In this document: positions 40,818 to 50,487 of the stretch, piece after piece
Layout of the letters: each line of letters starts with the position of its first letter
How positions within the stretch are numbered: the first letter of the stretch is position 1
Origin: Shewanella halotolerans
GTDB taxonomy: Bacteria > Pseudomonadota > Gammaproteobacteria > Enterobacterales > Shewanellaceae
Assembly: GCF_019457535.1 (NCBI RefSeq)
Contig: NZ_CP080417.1
Coordinates: 4,154,001 to 4,218,000 of the forward strand
DNA length: 64,000 bases
Reading direction: 5' to 3'
Position numbers and translations under genes: made by a program
The notes under the pieces: model-generated
The model's input: the letters and a program-made list of their open reading frames with translations, nothing else
What the model was told of the DNA's origin: nothing
Database searches by the model: none

Positions 40818-42650
40818 CTAGCTACGGGCGAGATAGTCGTTGATCTCGTCGAGAAACTCGCCGCCGAAACGATTCAGCTTGGTCTCGCCCACGCCGTTCA
40901 CCGCCAGCATCTCGCCAGGACTCGTCGGCAGCATGGCCGCCATCTCCGCCAGCGTGGCGTCGTTAAACACCAGATAGGGCGGCACATCCAACTCTTCTGC
41001 CAGGCTGCGACGCAGCTGCTTCAGACGGGCAAACAACTTTCTGTCGTAGTTAATTGGCGCCCGGCTACTGCTGCGACGCTTCACATGTGTGGTGATGCTG
41101 ATACGCGGCTCGGCGAGCTGCAACGGCACCTCCCCCTTAAGCACGGCCCGCGCCTGAGGATTGAGCTTGATGGCCGAGCCTCTGGTGATATCCTGGCTGG
41201 CGAAACCCAGATGGATGATCTGACGTATGATACTGAGCCAGAACTCATGGCTCTTCTCCTTGCCTATGCCCCAGGTCGACAGCTTGTCGTGGCCACGGTC
41301 GACCACAGAGGCCGCCTTGGAGCCGCGCAGCACCTCTATAAGATGGTTTACACCAAACTTCTGCTGTAGACGGAAGATGCAGGAGAGCACCTTCTGGGCA
41401 TCCTCGACGCCATCGTACCGCTTGGGTGGGTCCAGGCAAATATCACAGTTACCGCAGGGCTCGGACGCACTCTCGTCGAAGTAGTGCAGCAGCACCTGAC
41501 GGCGACAGGTTTGCGCCTCGGCAAAGGCCGCCATGGTATTGAGCTTATGGTGTTCCACCTGTTGCTGAGGACCCGGCTCCTGCTGCTCGATGAGATGGCG
41601 CACCCGGCCGATATCGGCGGGATCGAACAGCATAAAAGCCTCGGCATCCAGGCCATCACGGCCGGCACGGCCTGTCTCCTGGTAATAGGCCTCGACGCTC
41701 TTGGGAATATCGTAATGCACCACGAAGCGCACGTTGGACTTGTTGATCCCCATGCCAAAAGCCACGGTGGCTACCACGATATCTAATTGATCTTTGAGGA
41801 AACGCTCCTGAATATCGGCGCGCTCTTCCTGGGTCTTGCCCGCGTGATAAGCATCGGCATGATAGCCCTGCATACGCAGACGCTCGGCCACCTCATCCAC
41901 CCGGCGACGACTGCTACAGTAGATGATGCCACTGTTGCCATTCTGCGCCTGAATAAACTGCCTGAGCTGATTGGCGGCGTTGAGCTTCTCCGCCACCGTA
42001 TAACGAATGTTGGGGCGGTCGAAGCTGGTGAGTAGCTCAAAGGGCGCTATGCCCAGTCGCTGGCAGATATCCTCCCGCGTCGCCTTGTCGGCGGTGGCCG
42101 TCAGCGCCATCATGGGCACCCGAGGAAACAGCTGCTTTAGCTGACCCAGGGCCGCATATTCGGGGCGGAAGTCGTGCCCCCACTGGGAGATACAGTGAGC
42201 CTCGTCGATGGCAAACAGGGAGAGCGGCAGGTTGTGCAGACGCTCGATAAAGCTGTCGGTCAGCAGGCGCTCGGGTGATACATACAACAGCTTGAGCTCG
42301 CCGTTATGCAGCTGGCGATAGATGGTCATCGCCTCTTCCCGCGACTGCGACGAGTTGAGGTAAGCTGCGGCGACGCCCATCTGTTTCAAACTATCGACCT
42401 GATCTTTCATCAGAGAGATCAGCGGCGACACCACCAGAGTCAGCCCGGGTAAGACGAGTGCCGGCAGCTGATAACACAGGCTCTTACCGCCGCCGGTAGG
42501 CATGATCACCAGAGCATCCTGGCCGCCACAGACCTGCTCTATCACCTCACGTTGACCCGTCCTGAAAGTGCGATAGCCAAACACCGTCTGCAGGCAGGCG
42601 GCGAGCGGATCGCTATCGGTCACGTCGGGAGAAGTTAAGGCTAAGTCCAT
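40818..42650 (-). CDS. recQ: ATP-dependent DNA helicase RecQ
   Basis: 3'–5' DNA helicase in recombination and replication-fork repair. It has 610 residues: helicase core with Walker A TGGGKS and DEAH (AIDEAHCISQWGHD), zinc-binding RQC domain (CGNCDIC with an upstream Cys), and C-terminal HRDC domain. It is divergent from the thioesterase gene at 42889; recQ, yigI and rarD are also neighbours in E. coli. Confidence 0.98.
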   Translation of the reverse strand: MDLALTSPDVTDSDPLAACLQTVFGYRTFRTGQREVIEQVCGGQDALVIMPTGGGKSLCYQLPALVLPGLTLVVSPLISLMKDQVDSLKQMGVAAAYLNSSQSREEAMTIYRQLHNGELKLLYVSPERLLTDSFIERLHNLPLSLFAIDEAHCISQWGHDFRPEYAALGQLKQLFPRVPMMALTATADKATREDICQRLGIAPFELLTSFDRPNIRYTVAEKLNAANQLRQFIQAQNGNSGIIYCSSRRRVDEVAERLRMQGYHADAYHAGKTQEERADIQERFLKDQLDIVVATVAFGMGINKSNVRFVVHYDIPKSVEAYYQETGRAGRDGLDAEAFMLFDPADIGRVRHLIEQQEPGPQQQVEHHKLNTMAAFAEAQTCRRQVLLHYFDESASEPCGNCDICLDPPKRYDGVEDAQKVLSCIFRLQQKFGVNHLIEVLRGSKAASVVDRGHDKLSTWGIGKEKSHEFWLSIIRQIIHLGFASQDITRGSAIKLNPQARAVLKGEVPLQLAEPRISITTHVKRRSSSRAPINYDRKLFARLKQLRRSLAEELDVPPYLVFNDATLAEMAAMLPTSPGEMLAVNGVGETKLNRFGGEFLDEINDYLARS

Positions 42651-42888
42651 GGCGCTCAGTAATCATTAATTTGGCCGCTTATTCTAATCAAGCTGGCTCG
42701 GCTTGTCTCATCTATCCGAGTATTAATTACCCCTCGCCCCCCATCGACTGATGAAATTTTATCCGCAGGCTTGCCTCGCGCCGTGCATTAGCGATAGATT
42801 AAATGCTCTAACCATTAGGTTGACTAATGCTCAAACTTAACCCGCTTGTACCCAGCAAGCAGTGTAGGACAAAACAAGGAGTGCCCCT

Positions 42889-43353
42889 ATGACGACGCCC
42901 ATACAAGCGCAGACCCTGGCCAGCGTAGCCGAGATCTTCGATACCAAGGTGCCCTTTCATAACCTCTTGGGGATGGATATCAAGCGTTACGACCTGCAGG
43001 GCGTCGAGGTCGAGGTGAAGATGAAGAAAGACCTCATAGGCAACATTCATCAGCAGATCCTCCACGGCGGCGTGACCGCTACCGTGCTGGATGTGGTGGG
43101 CGGCCTGACGGCCTTCTCTGGCCTGGTGGCTAGCCGGGACGACTGGTGTTTAGAAGATCTGCAGCAGCGCCTAAAAACCTTAGGCACCATAGATCTGCGT
43201 ATCGATTATCTCAGGCCGGGGCGCGGTGAGATCTTTACCGGCACAGGCACAGTGATCAGGGCGGGTAACCGGGTCTCCGTCTGCCGCATGGAGCTACACA
43301 ACGAGAAGGGCTCGCATATTGCCTTCGGTACTGGCACCTACATGGTGGGCTAG
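42889..43353 (+). CDS. Hotdog-fold thioesterase, YigI-like
   Basis: A 154-residue acyl-CoA thioesterase-like protein of the PaaI/YigI group. The hotdog motif HGGVTATVLDVVGGLTAF is near residue 60. E. coli YigI occupies the same place between rarD and recQ, which supports the assignment. Cytoplasmic; the natural acyl substrate is not known from the sequence. No strong ribosome site except an AGGAG nine bases upstream. Confidence 0.85.
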   Translation: MTTPIQAQTLASVAEIFDTKVPFHNLLGMDIKRYDLQGVEVEVKMKKDLIGNIHQQILHGGVTATVLDVVGGLTAFSGLVASRDDWCLEDLQQRLKTLGTIDLRIDYLRPGRGEIFTGTGTVIRAGNRVSVCRMELHNEKGSHIAFGTGTYMVG

Positions 43354-43509
43354 CCAGCTAATCCCCCTATAAATTACCGCCAATTTAGTGAGACGCGCTG
43401 ACAAGAGACTGCTCCAGCGCGAGGCGCGAAAAGAATGCTTATGGCCGCTTGAGTCACGCGGCTTAGGCGCCTACAATGCCACTCCCGCACTTTTTCTAAA
43501 TCCTAAGCT

Positions 43510-44397
43510 ATGGCCGATATTGAGTATCGTAAAGGGGTAGCGCTCGCCATCTGCGCCTACTGCCTCTGGGGCTTTGCTCCCCTCTATTTTAAGCTGCTAA
43601 ACCATGTGTCGGCGACCGAGATCCTGCTGCATCGCGTGATCTGGTCCTTCGTCTTCATGCTGATCTTGATGCAATTTATCGGTGGTTTCGCCAAGCTGCG
43701 CGCCCTGTTCCGGCAGCCCAAACAGCTTGGCGTGTTAGCTATCACCTCGGTTCTGATCGCCGGTAACTGGCTGTTGTTCATCTGGGCGATCAACAATGAT
43801 CATATGCTCGATGCCAGCCTGGGCTACTTTATCAACCCTTTGGTCAATGTGCTGCTGGGCATGGTGTTCCTGCAGGAACGTCTGCGTAAACTGCAGTGGG
43901 CCGCCGTCTCTTTGGCCTGTGCCGGCGTACTTATCCAATTGATCTCTTTCGGCTCGATTCCTGTGGTGTCCCTGGGGCTTGCCGCCTCGTTCGGCATCTA
44001 TGGTTTGCTGCGCAAGAAGGTCAATGTCGACGCCAAAACGGGACTGCTGGTCGAAACAGCCATCTTAGTGCCTGTGGCCCTGCTCTATCTGGCAATGAAT
44101 CTCGATGGCACCAGCATCCTGGAAAACAGCTGGCAGATGAACCTGCTGTTGATGGCCGCCGGGATAGTCACCTCTATTCCCCTGCTCTGCTTTGCTGGCG
44201 CCGCCACACGTATCCCATTGTCTATGCTTGGCTTCTTCCAATATATTGGCCCCAGCATCATGTTTATCATGGCCGTCAGCCTGTTTAACGAGCCCTTCGA
44301 TCTCGAAAAGGGGATCACCTTCGCCTTCATCTGGAGCGCCCTGGTGATCTTTACCCTGGACTTGGCGTTAAAGAGTCGGCGTAAGCAGGCTGGCTAA
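43510..44397 (+). CDS. rarD: RarD protein, EamA-family permease
   Basis: Inner-membrane protein of 295 residues with about ten membrane segments and the characteristic N-terminal YCLWGFAPLYFKLL. The family is named for chloramphenicol sensitivity in Pseudomonas but its substrate is uncertain. Its 3' end overlaps the convergent gene at 44368 by 30 bases. Confidence 0.9.
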   Translation: MADIEYRKGVALAICAYCLWGFAPLYFKLLNHVSATEILLHRVIWSFVFMLILMQFIGGFAKLRALFRQPKQLGVLAITSVLIAGNWLLFIWAINNDHMLDASLGYFINPLVNVLLGMVFLQERLRKLQWAAVSLACAGVLIQLISFGSIPVVSLGLAASFGIYGLLRKKVNVDAKTGLLVETAILVPVALLYLAMNLDGTSILENSWQMNLLLMAAGIVTSIPLLCFAGAATRIPLSMLGFFQYIGPSIMFIMAVSLFNEPFDLEKGITFAFIWSALVIFTLDLALKSRRKQAG

Positions 44398-44907
44398 CAA
44401 GGCCTCCGGCTGCTCCAGACTCAAGATCAACAGATAGCCCTCGGTCGTCGGCAAAACCAATACCTGGCCGTCGCCGGTGACCGACAGTAGGGCCTTATCT
44501 GTTCTGTCGCTGGCATCTGCCAGCTTAAACCACCCCAGCGAATAACCCGGCATGCCCACACCGTTGCTGCGATAGCTTAGTTTAGGCGCGTCATCTTCTC
44601 CCAAGCTGACGATTTTAGCCTCAGCCGGCACCAGGCTTTGACGCGGTAACTCGACCCGGTAGAGGGGAATATCCACCAGCATAGTGCTTAAAGTAAGGCG
44701 AACGCTGGTATCATGGGCCTTGTAGAACACCCAGGAGAGCAGGCCCAATACGGCGATCACCATCCCAGCAGAGGCATATTTCGCCTTCTTAGGTAAGGGC
44801 TTCACCATCAGCAGCACTAGCACCAAGGCAACACCCAGCAGCATAGACAGGAAGATCCCGCTGGTTGCCGAATCTAAGGTTGTGAGTTGAAAGACTTGAG
44901 TATCCAT
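44368..44907 (-). CDS. Membrane protein with bacterial PH-like domain
   Basis: A 179-residue protein with two membrane segments (about residues 18–36 and 44–62) and a C-terminal beta-rich domain that looks like a bacterial PH domain (PVQ-like strands around LPRQSLVPAEAKIVSL and later GYSLGWFKLADAS). Function unknown. Its last 30 bases overlap rarD in the opposite direction, so the two mRNAs are complementary at their ends. Confidence 0.6.
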   Translation of the reverse strand: MDTQVFQLTTLDSATSGIFLSMLLGVALVLVLLMVKPLPKKAKYASAGMVIAVLGLLSWVFYKAHDTSVRLTLSTMLVDIPLYRVELPRQSLVPAEAKIVSLGEDDAPKLSYRSNGVGMPGYSLGWFKLADASDRTDKALLSVTGDGQVLVLPTTEGYLLILSLEQPEALLASLLTPTL

Positions 44908-45044
44908 CTCTAAATATCCTCTTGAAACATTTGGGCATGCAAGCAGATCATCCCTGAACCCAACCCTAACATGAACCGATAACTTGAGTGTGGTACTCTC
45001 GACATATTATGTCAAGAGTCGTTACTGTGAGTTAACTTGGACAC

Positions 45045-45074
45045 ACAAAAAGACCACCCCAAGGGTGGCCTCTT
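45045..45074 (-). terminator. Terminator after argA
   Basis: On the minus strand AGGCCACCC/GGGTGGTCT-like stem with a TTGG loop is followed by TTTTTG, about 20 bases past the argA stop. Confidence 0.85.
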
Positions 45075-45093
45075 TCATCGGACGCGTTTAGCG

Positions 45094-46416
45094 TTATTGA
45101 AGATCTAAGGCGAGAATCTTCGACTTGCGCTGATAGTTATACAGCTGCTTCTTCTTGTTTGGCAGGGCATCGACCTCGACGATCTGGAAGCCATGCTCGA
45201 GGAACCAGTGAATGCTGCGGGTCGTCAGCGCAAACAGGCGAGCATAACCACGCACCTTGGCCTGACCTATGATGTTCTTCAGCAAGATGCTGCCGCGGTC
45301 GGCATCACGATAATCGGGATGCACCACCAGGCAGGCAAACTCTCCGGCATTGTCCTCCTCGAAGGGATAGAGGGCGGCACAGCCGATCACCAAACCATCA
45401 CGCTCGATCAGCATAAACTGCTCTATCTCCATCTCCAGCTGCTCACGGGAGCGGCGCACCAAGACCCCAGCCTGCTCCAGCGGGCGAATGAGATCCAAGA
45501 CACCACCGATATCGGCAATGGTAGCCCTGCGCAGGCGCTCGGCGCTCTCGGTCACTATCTGGGTACCAATACCGTCGCGGGAGAACAGCTCTTGCAAAAG
45601 GGCGCCGTCATCGAGATAGCTGACGAAGTGGCAGCGGGCCACGCCGTTACGACAGGCGTCTATGCTGGCCTGTAAGAAGGCCCGTGTGCCCACACACCAA
45701 TTGTCTTCATCGGTCAGCTCAGACAAGATGCGCTGAGCATCGGTAGGCATCAGCTCGGCGATCACCTCGCCGTTACTGTCGAGTATCCCCTCCTTAGCGC
45801 TGAAGCCTATCATCTTGTCGGCCTTGAGCTTCACCGCGATCTGGGTCGCGACCTCTTCGGCGGTCAGGTTAAAACACTCGCCGGTCACCGAGGCCGCTAC
45901 CGGCCCCAGGAGCACTATACCGTGGTTGTCCAGTTGACGTCTGAGGCCCGCCACATCTATGCGTCTCACCTTGCCACTCAGGCAGTAGTCGACGCCGTTA
46001 TCCACTCCTAAGGGCTGGGCTATCACGAAGTTACCGCTAACCACGTTGATCTGCGCCCCTTGCATCGGGGTATTGCTCAGGCTCATCGACAGGCGCGCGG
46101 TAATGTCCAGCTGCAGACCGCCCACCACCTGCTTGATCACTCGGAAGGACTCTTCATCGCTGATGCGCACCCCGTTGTAATACTCAGGGGAGAGATTATG
46201 CGCGGCCAGGGCCTCATCGATTTGCGGCCTGGCACCATGCACCAGAACTATCTTGATCCCCAGGCTGTGAAGCAGGGCGATATCGTTGATGATGGAGCGA
46301 AACTGACTCTGCGCCAGCGCCTCACCGCCCAACATGACCACAAATGTCTTGCCCCTGTGTGCATTCACATAGGAAGCAGAATGACGAAAACCCTCGACTA
46401 ACTCAGTAGTGCGCAC
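45094..46416 (-). CDS. argA: Amino-acid N-acetyltransferase ArgA
   Basis: First step of arginine synthesis: acetyl-CoA plus glutamate to N-acetylglutamate. It has 440 residues: an N-terminal amino-acid kinase-like regulatory domain (VMLGGEALAQSQF, VLVHGARPQID) and a C-terminal GNAT acetyltransferase domain (about residues 290–430, with CLVVHPDYRDADRGS-type acetyl-CoA loop). Arginine normally inhibits through the kinase-like domain. ARG-box-like sites lie upstream. Confidence 0.97.
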   Translation of the reverse strand: MRTTELVEGFRHSASYVNAHRGKTFVVMLGGEALAQSQFRSIINDIALLHSLGIKIVLVHGARPQIDEALAAHNLSPEYYNGVRISDEESFRVIKQVVGGLQLDITARLSMSLSNTPMQGAQINVVSGNFVIAQPLGVDNGVDYCLSGKVRRIDVAGLRRQLDNHGIVLLGPVAASVTGECFNLTAEEVATQIAVKLKADKMIGFSAKEGILDSNGEVIAELMPTDAQRILSELTDEDNWCVGTRAFLQASIDACRNGVARCHFVSYLDDGALLQELFSRDGIGTQIVTESAERLRRATIADIGGVLDLIRPLEQAGVLVRRSREQLEMEIEQFMLIERDGLVIGCAALYPFEEDNAGEFACLVVHPDYRDADRGSILLKNIIGQAKVRGYARLFALTTRSIHWFLEHGFQIVEVDALPNKKKQLYNYQRKSKILALDLQ

Positions 46417-46458
46417 CCGCGTAACCTCAACAATAAATATGTGACAATATCATCACCA

Positions 46459-46497
46459 GACGAATAACAAGCCAATTTTATTGCATTTAAATTCACA
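46459..46497 (-). promoter_or_regulatory. Tandem ARG-box-like operator of argA
   Basis: On the minus strand TGAAT-TTAA-ATGCA (46482–46495) matches the ArgR half-site pattern TGAAT-N4-ATTCA with one mismatch. A weaker box, TGGCT-TGTT-ATTCG (46461–46474), is centred exactly 21 bases away, the known tandem spacing. The pair lies about 45–80 bases before the argA start. The rest of 46417–46743 holds only the rpmG terminator. Confidence 0.6.
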
Positions 46498-46688
46498 TTA
46501 AAAGCATTTGTTGTCATCGGAAGTGATATTTTTTCATCACAACGAGACAATCTGATTAAGCATAGCAGAACAGATTAAGATCAGAGGCTTAGGTAGAGAT
46601 CAGAATCCGCAGACGCGCAGGGCTATCGACTGGGAATTTATCTAAAGAATTGGAGAGAGCTGGCCAAGCCATGGGGATATATTTAGGG

Positions 46689-46718
46689 CAAAAAAAAAGC
46701 CCCTGCAATGAGGAGCTT
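46689..46718 (-). terminator. Terminator after rpmG
   Basis: On the minus strand AGCTCCT/AGGGGCT (one T–G pair) with a 6-base loop is followed by nine T, 26 bases past the rpmG stop. Confidence 0.88.
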
Positions 46719-46743
46719 TTTCCCAAAAAACGTGAATCAAGAA

Positions 46744-46917
46744 TTACTTGATTTTCGCTTCTTTGTAGATAACGTGCTGACGGATAACGGGATCAAATTT
46801 CTTGATCTCCATCTTTTCAGGCATGTTACGCTTGTTTTTCTCAGTCGTGTAGAAGTGACCTGTTTTAGCGCTAGAAACTAGCTTGATCTTCTCACGGTTA
46901 CCTTTAGCTTTAGCCAT
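46744..46917 (-). CDS. rpmG: Ribosomal protein bL33
   Basis: Small 50S-subunit protein of 57 residues, MAKAKGNREKIKLVSS at the start and ending EAKIK. It lacks the zinc-binding cysteine pairs of the other L33 type. It is the second gene after rpmB, 6 bases between, the usual rpmB–rpmG pair. Confidence 0.97.
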   Translation of the reverse strand: MAKAKGNREKIKLVSSAKTGHFYTTEKNKRNMPEKMEIKKFDPVIRQHVIYKEAKIK

Positions 46918-46923
46918 GGTTTA

Positions 46924-47160
46924 TTACACCTTCTCGCCGCGGGCACGAAGTTCAGCAACAACAACTTCGATACCTTTCTTATCGATAATACGCATACCTT
47001 TAGTAGATACACGTAGCTGTACGAAACGCTTTTCGTCTTCTAACCAGAAACGGTGGTTCTGTAGGTTAGGTAAAAAACGACGACGAGTCGCGTTCTTAGC
47101 GTGCGAACGGTTGTTACCAACCATCGGCTTCTTGCCAGTAACTTGGCATACTCTTGACAT
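46924..47160 (-). CDS. rpmB: Ribosomal protein bL28
   Basis: 50S-subunit protein of 78 residues, starting MSRVCQVTGKKPMVGNN. I chose ATG 47160 with a GGAGA ribosome site before it; a frame starting seven codons earlier is not supported by the family. Its promoter is at 47248–47276. Confidence 0.97.
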   Translation of the reverse strand: MSRVCQVTGKKPMVGNNRSHAKNATRRRFLPNLQNHRFWLEDEKRFVQLRVSTKGMRIIDKKGIEVVVAELRARGEKV

Positions 47161-47247
47161 GTCAATCTTCTCCAAAAACAATTTAACGCTCGAGCATTAA
47201 TGTACCTCGAATATGGCCGTCGCCCGAGGCACACAAAGAGGGCGCAT

Positions 47248-47276
47248 TTTATACAGGATCTAAAATCAAAGATCAA
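47248..47276 (-). promoter_or_regulatory. Predicted rpmB–rpmG promoter
   Basis: The minus strand has −35 TTGATC (47271–47276), a 17-base spacer and −10 TATAAA (47248–47253), about 90 bases before the rpmB ATG. Confidence 0.7.
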
Positions 47277-47283
47277 GGGATAT

Positions 47284-47961
47284 TCAATCTATCCATCCCC
47301 TCTCTGCAAACGAAACTATCTCACGATCGCCCACAACCATATGGTCTAGCAGCGAAACATCTATAGTCGCCAACGCGTATTTCAATCGCTCAGTAATTCG
47401 CCGATCAGCATGACTGGGCTCAGCCACCCCCGAGGGATGGTTGTGGCACACAATTACCGCTGCGGCTTTTTTCTCAAGCACTAGGCTTACCACTTCTCGC
47501 GGATAAACCGAGGCTGAATCTATGGTGCCACGGAACAATTCGACGAACTGAATCACCCTATGCTGACTATCGAGCAATAAGATGGCAAACACTTCGTAGG
47601 CACGATCCGCCAATTGTCTCATTAAATAGTCCCGAGTTAAATCAGGATCTGACAAAATCTTTCCTCTTTGTAGATTTTCTTGCGCGATCCGCTTGCTTAA
47701 CTCGATGGCAGCCTGCAATTGGGCATACTTTACCGGACCGATCCCCTGAATATCACACAGCTCACTCAAGGAGGCGCTAAAGAGCGCCCTGAGGCCACCG
47801 AAATGGGTTAACATGACTCTGGCCAGGGACACGGCGCTTTGTCCCTTAAGGCCGTTTCTGAGCAGCACCGCGAGCAACTCGGCATCGGAGAGTTGAGCGA
47901 CACCGCTACGCAGCAGTTTTTCTCTGGGCCCCTCTCCCTGAGGCCAATCTTTGATTGCCAT
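47284..47961 (-). CDS. radC: RadC family JAB/MPN-domain protein
   Basis: A 225-residue protein with an N-terminal helix–hairpin–helix region and a C-terminal JAB metalloprotease-like domain holding HNHPSGVAEPSHAD (near residue 165–178), the usual metal-binding pattern. The cellular role of RadC is still unclear; the old repair phenotype was due to another gene. I chose ATG 47961 with AAGGAG six bases before it, over a frame ten codons longer. It is divergent from coaBC. Confidence 0.93.
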   Translation of the reverse strand: MAIKDWPQGEGPREKLLRSGVAQLSDAELLAVLLRNGLKGQSAVSLARVMLTHFGGLRALFSASLSELCDIQGIGPVKYAQLQAAIELSKRIAQENLQRGKILSDPDLTRDYLMRQLADRAYEVFAILLLDSQHRVIQFVELFRGTIDSASVYPREVVSLVLEKKAAAVIVCHNHPSGVAEPSHADRRITERLKYALATIDVSLLDHMVVGDREIVSFAERGWID

Positions 47962-48096
47962 AAACACTCCTTGTCTCGGCGCCATCTGCACACCTAGGCT
48001 TTAGAGTATGGTCTAGTTTTTAAAAACTTGTATCCTCAACCTCAGCAGGATTGTGGTATGGTTAGCGGGCAAAATTAAACGCGATTAGTGATCAAC

Positions 48097-49293
48097 ATGA
48101 GTCTAACCAATAAAAAGATATTGCTGGGAATTGGCGGCGGCATTGCTGCCTATAAGTCTGCCGATCTGGTCCGCCGCCTGAAAGAACGCGGCGCAGATGT
48201 GCGTGTCGTCATGAGCCAAAGCGCGCAGGAATTTATCACGCCGCTGACCCTGCAGGCGCTATCGGGCCATCCCATTGCCACCGACCTGTTAGACCCGGCG
48301 GCCGAAGCCGCCATGGGGCATATAGAACTCGCCCGTTGGGCCGACTTAGTGTTAATCGCCCCGGCAACCGCCAACCTGATCGCCCGCATCAATGCCGGCA
48401 TGGCCGATGAGTTGATCACCACCACCTGCCTGGCCACAGAAGCGCCTGTAGTGCTCTGCCCGGCGATGAATCAGCAGATGTATCGCAACGTCGCCACCCA
48501 GGACAATCTGGATAACCTGAGAAAGCGCGGCCTCACCATCTGGGGACCGGCTTCGGGTAGCCAGGCCTGTGGCGAAGTTGGCCCAGGCCGCATGGAGGAG
48601 CCCCTGGTGATCGCCGAGCGCGTCGAACACTTCTTTGCGCCGAAGCTGCTTCAGGGAATATCGATACTGCTGACGGCGGGCCCGACCCGCGAGGCGATCG
48701 ATCCCGTGCGTTACATCTCTAACCACAGCTCGGGCAAGATGGGCTTTGCCCTGGCACGCGCGGCGGCCGAGATGGGCGCCAAGGTGACGCTGGTCTCCGG
48801 GCCGGTTAATATCGAGACGCCGATGAATGTCAATCGCCTCAACGTCGCCTCGACCCAGGAGATGCTCGACGCCGTGATGCAGCAGGTACACCACAGCGAT
48901 ATCTTTATCGGCTGCGCCGCGGTCTGCGACTATCGCACCGCGGATATTGCCGACGAGAAAATTAAGAAATCTGCCACAGAGATGTCACTTGCGCTTGTAC
49001 GCAATCCTGATATCTTAGCCACGGTCGCGGCCCATGAGGTACGTCCATTCACGGTAGGATTTGCCGCCGAGACCCAGGATGTAGACCATTACGCCAAAGA
49101 CAAGTTGACCCGCAAGAAACTGGATATGATCGCCGCCAATGACGTATCCGACCCGGCCATCGGCTTTAACAGCGATAGCAATGCCTTGAAGGTCTTCTGG
49201 CAAGGAGGCGAGCACGCCCTGCCCGCCACAGATAAATACACCCTGGCGAAACAACTACTCACCTTAATCGCACAGCAGATGAAGACAGCATGA
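48097..49293 (+). CDS. coaBC: Bifunctional phosphopantothenoylcysteine decarboxylase/synthetase CoaBC
   Basis: Two steps of coenzyme A synthesis in one protein: a flavin-dependent decarboxylase (N-terminal, ILLGIGGGIAAYKSADLV, active-site His in MGHIELARWAD, and CPAMNQQMY) and a CTP-dependent synthetase (C-terminal, from about residue 190, with TAGPTREAIDPVRYISNHSS). I chose ATG 48097 (398 residues) rather than the GTG three codons upstream. It overlaps dut by 4 bases. Confidence 0.96.
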   Translation: MSLTNKKILLGIGGGIAAYKSADLVRRLKERGADVRVVMSQSAQEFITPLTLQALSGHPIATDLLDPAAEAAMGHIELARWADLVLIAPATANLIARINAGMADELITTTCLATEAPVVLCPAMNQQMYRNVATQDNLDNLRKRGLTIWGPASGSQACGEVGPGRMEEPLVIAERVEHFFAPKLLQGISILLTAGPTREAIDPVRYISNHSSGKMGFALARAAAEMGAKVTLVSGPVNIETPMNVNRLNVASTQEMLDAVMQQVHHSDIFIGCAAVCDYRTADIADEKIKKSATEMSLALVRNPDILATVAAHEVRPFTVGFAAETQDVDHYAKDKLTRKKLDMIAANDVSDPAIGFNSDSNALKVFWQGGEHALPATDKYTLAKQLLTLIAQQMKTA

Positions 49294-49748
49294 AGACGCC
49301 CATAGAACTCAAGATCCTCGATTCTCGCATCGGCTCACAGTTTCCGCTTCCCGCCTACGCGACACCGGGCAGTGCAGGGATGGATCTGCGTGCCATGATA
49401 GAGACCACCATGGTGATTCAGCCGGGCGAAACCCAGCTAATCCCAACCGGGATTGCCGTGCATGTGGCAGATCCCAGCCTGGCGGCCGTCATCCTGCCGC
49501 GCTCAGGCATGGGCCACAAACATGGCATAGTGCTGGGCAACCTAGTCGGTCTTATCGACTCTGACTATCAGGGCCCCCTGATGGTCTCTTGCTGGAACCG
49601 CAGCAGCGAGCCCTTCACCTTGGAGATTGGCGATCGCCTGGCACAACTCGTGTTTGTGCCTGTGGTACAAGCCGAATTTAAATTGGTCGACGAATTCGAC
49701 ACCTCAGATCGAGGCGAAGGCGGTTTCGGCCACTCAGGTACTCGATAA
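49290..49748 (+). CDS. dut: dUTP diphosphatase
   Basis: Hydrolyses dUTP to dUMP, keeping uracil out of DNA. The 152-residue trimeric enzyme has the family motifs GSAGMDLRA, PRSGMGHKHG, GLIDSDYQGP, GDRLAQLVF and the C-terminal RGEGGFGHSG. It is translationally coupled to coaBC (ATGA), the usual arrangement. Confidence 0.98.
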   Translation: MKTPIELKILDSRIGSQFPLPAYATPGSAGMDLRAMIETTMVIQPGETQLIPTGIAVHVADPSLAAVILPRSGMGHKHGIVLGNLVGLIDSDYQGPLMVSCWNRSSEPFTLEIGDRLAQLVFVPVVQAEFKLVDEFDTSDRGEGGFGHSGTR

Positions 49749-49877
49749 TTAGGTACCTATTAGCCAAATTCTCGATAACACGGCACTCAATCCTCGACAC
49801 GCCGCATAGAATAATTAGAGAGTCATGGGCAGCGCCTGCCCATCGGCTCCTGTAGTAATTAAGTAAAGGATACTTAG

Positions 49878-50471
49878 ATGGCTGCAAGCCCTAAAATCAA
49901 CCGACGCGAACATATTCTTCAATGTCTGGCCACCATGCTAGAAACAAGTCCCGGCCAACGAATCACCACGGCAAAACTTGCCGCTGAGGTGGGCGTGTCT
50001 GAGGCGGCGCTTTATCGCCACTTTCCCAGCAAGGCGAGAATGTTCGAGGGGCTAATCGACTTTATCGAAGAGTCACTGTTGTCGCGCATCAATCTCATCA
50101 TGGATGAAGAGAAAGACACCATGAGACGCTGTCAGTTGCTGCTGCAACTCTTGCTGGTATTTGCCGAGCGCAACCCAGGGATCTCCCGCGTACTCAACGG
50201 CGACGCCCTATTGGGAGAGAATGAGCGACTGCGTAACCGTACCGGCCAGATCTTCTCCAAAGTTGAGACTCACCTGAAACAGATCCTCAGAGAGAAGACT
50301 CTCAGAGAAGGCAAAGGCTTTAACCTGGACGAGGCAATCCTGGCTAACCTGCTGCTGGCCGTGGCCGAAGGCCGCATCGCCCAATTCGTGCGCAGCGACT
50401 TCAAAAACAAACCCACCGAACACTTTGCCGAGCAGTGGCAGTTTATTCAGCAGCAGCTACTTCAGAGTTAA
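49878..50471 (+). CDS. slmA: Nucleoid occlusion factor SlmA
   Basis: TetR-type DNA-binding protein that blocks FtsZ assembly over the nucleoid. It has 197 residues with an N-terminal helix–turn–helix (TTAKLAAEVGVSEAALYRHF at about residues 32–51). It follows dut, as in other gamma-proteobacteria, and thereby links this region to FtsZ in the dcw cluster. Confidence 0.96.
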   Translation: MAASPKINRREHILQCLATMLETSPGQRITTAKLAAEVGVSEAALYRHFPSKARMFEGLIDFIEESLLSRINLIMDEEKDTMRRCQLLLQLLLVFAERNPGISRVLNGDALLGENERLRNRTGQIFSKVETHLKQILREKTLREGKGFNLDEAILANLLLAVAEGRIAQFVRSDFKNKPTEHFAEQWQFIQQQLLQS

Positions 50472-50487
50472 CTAATATCAATAAAAA

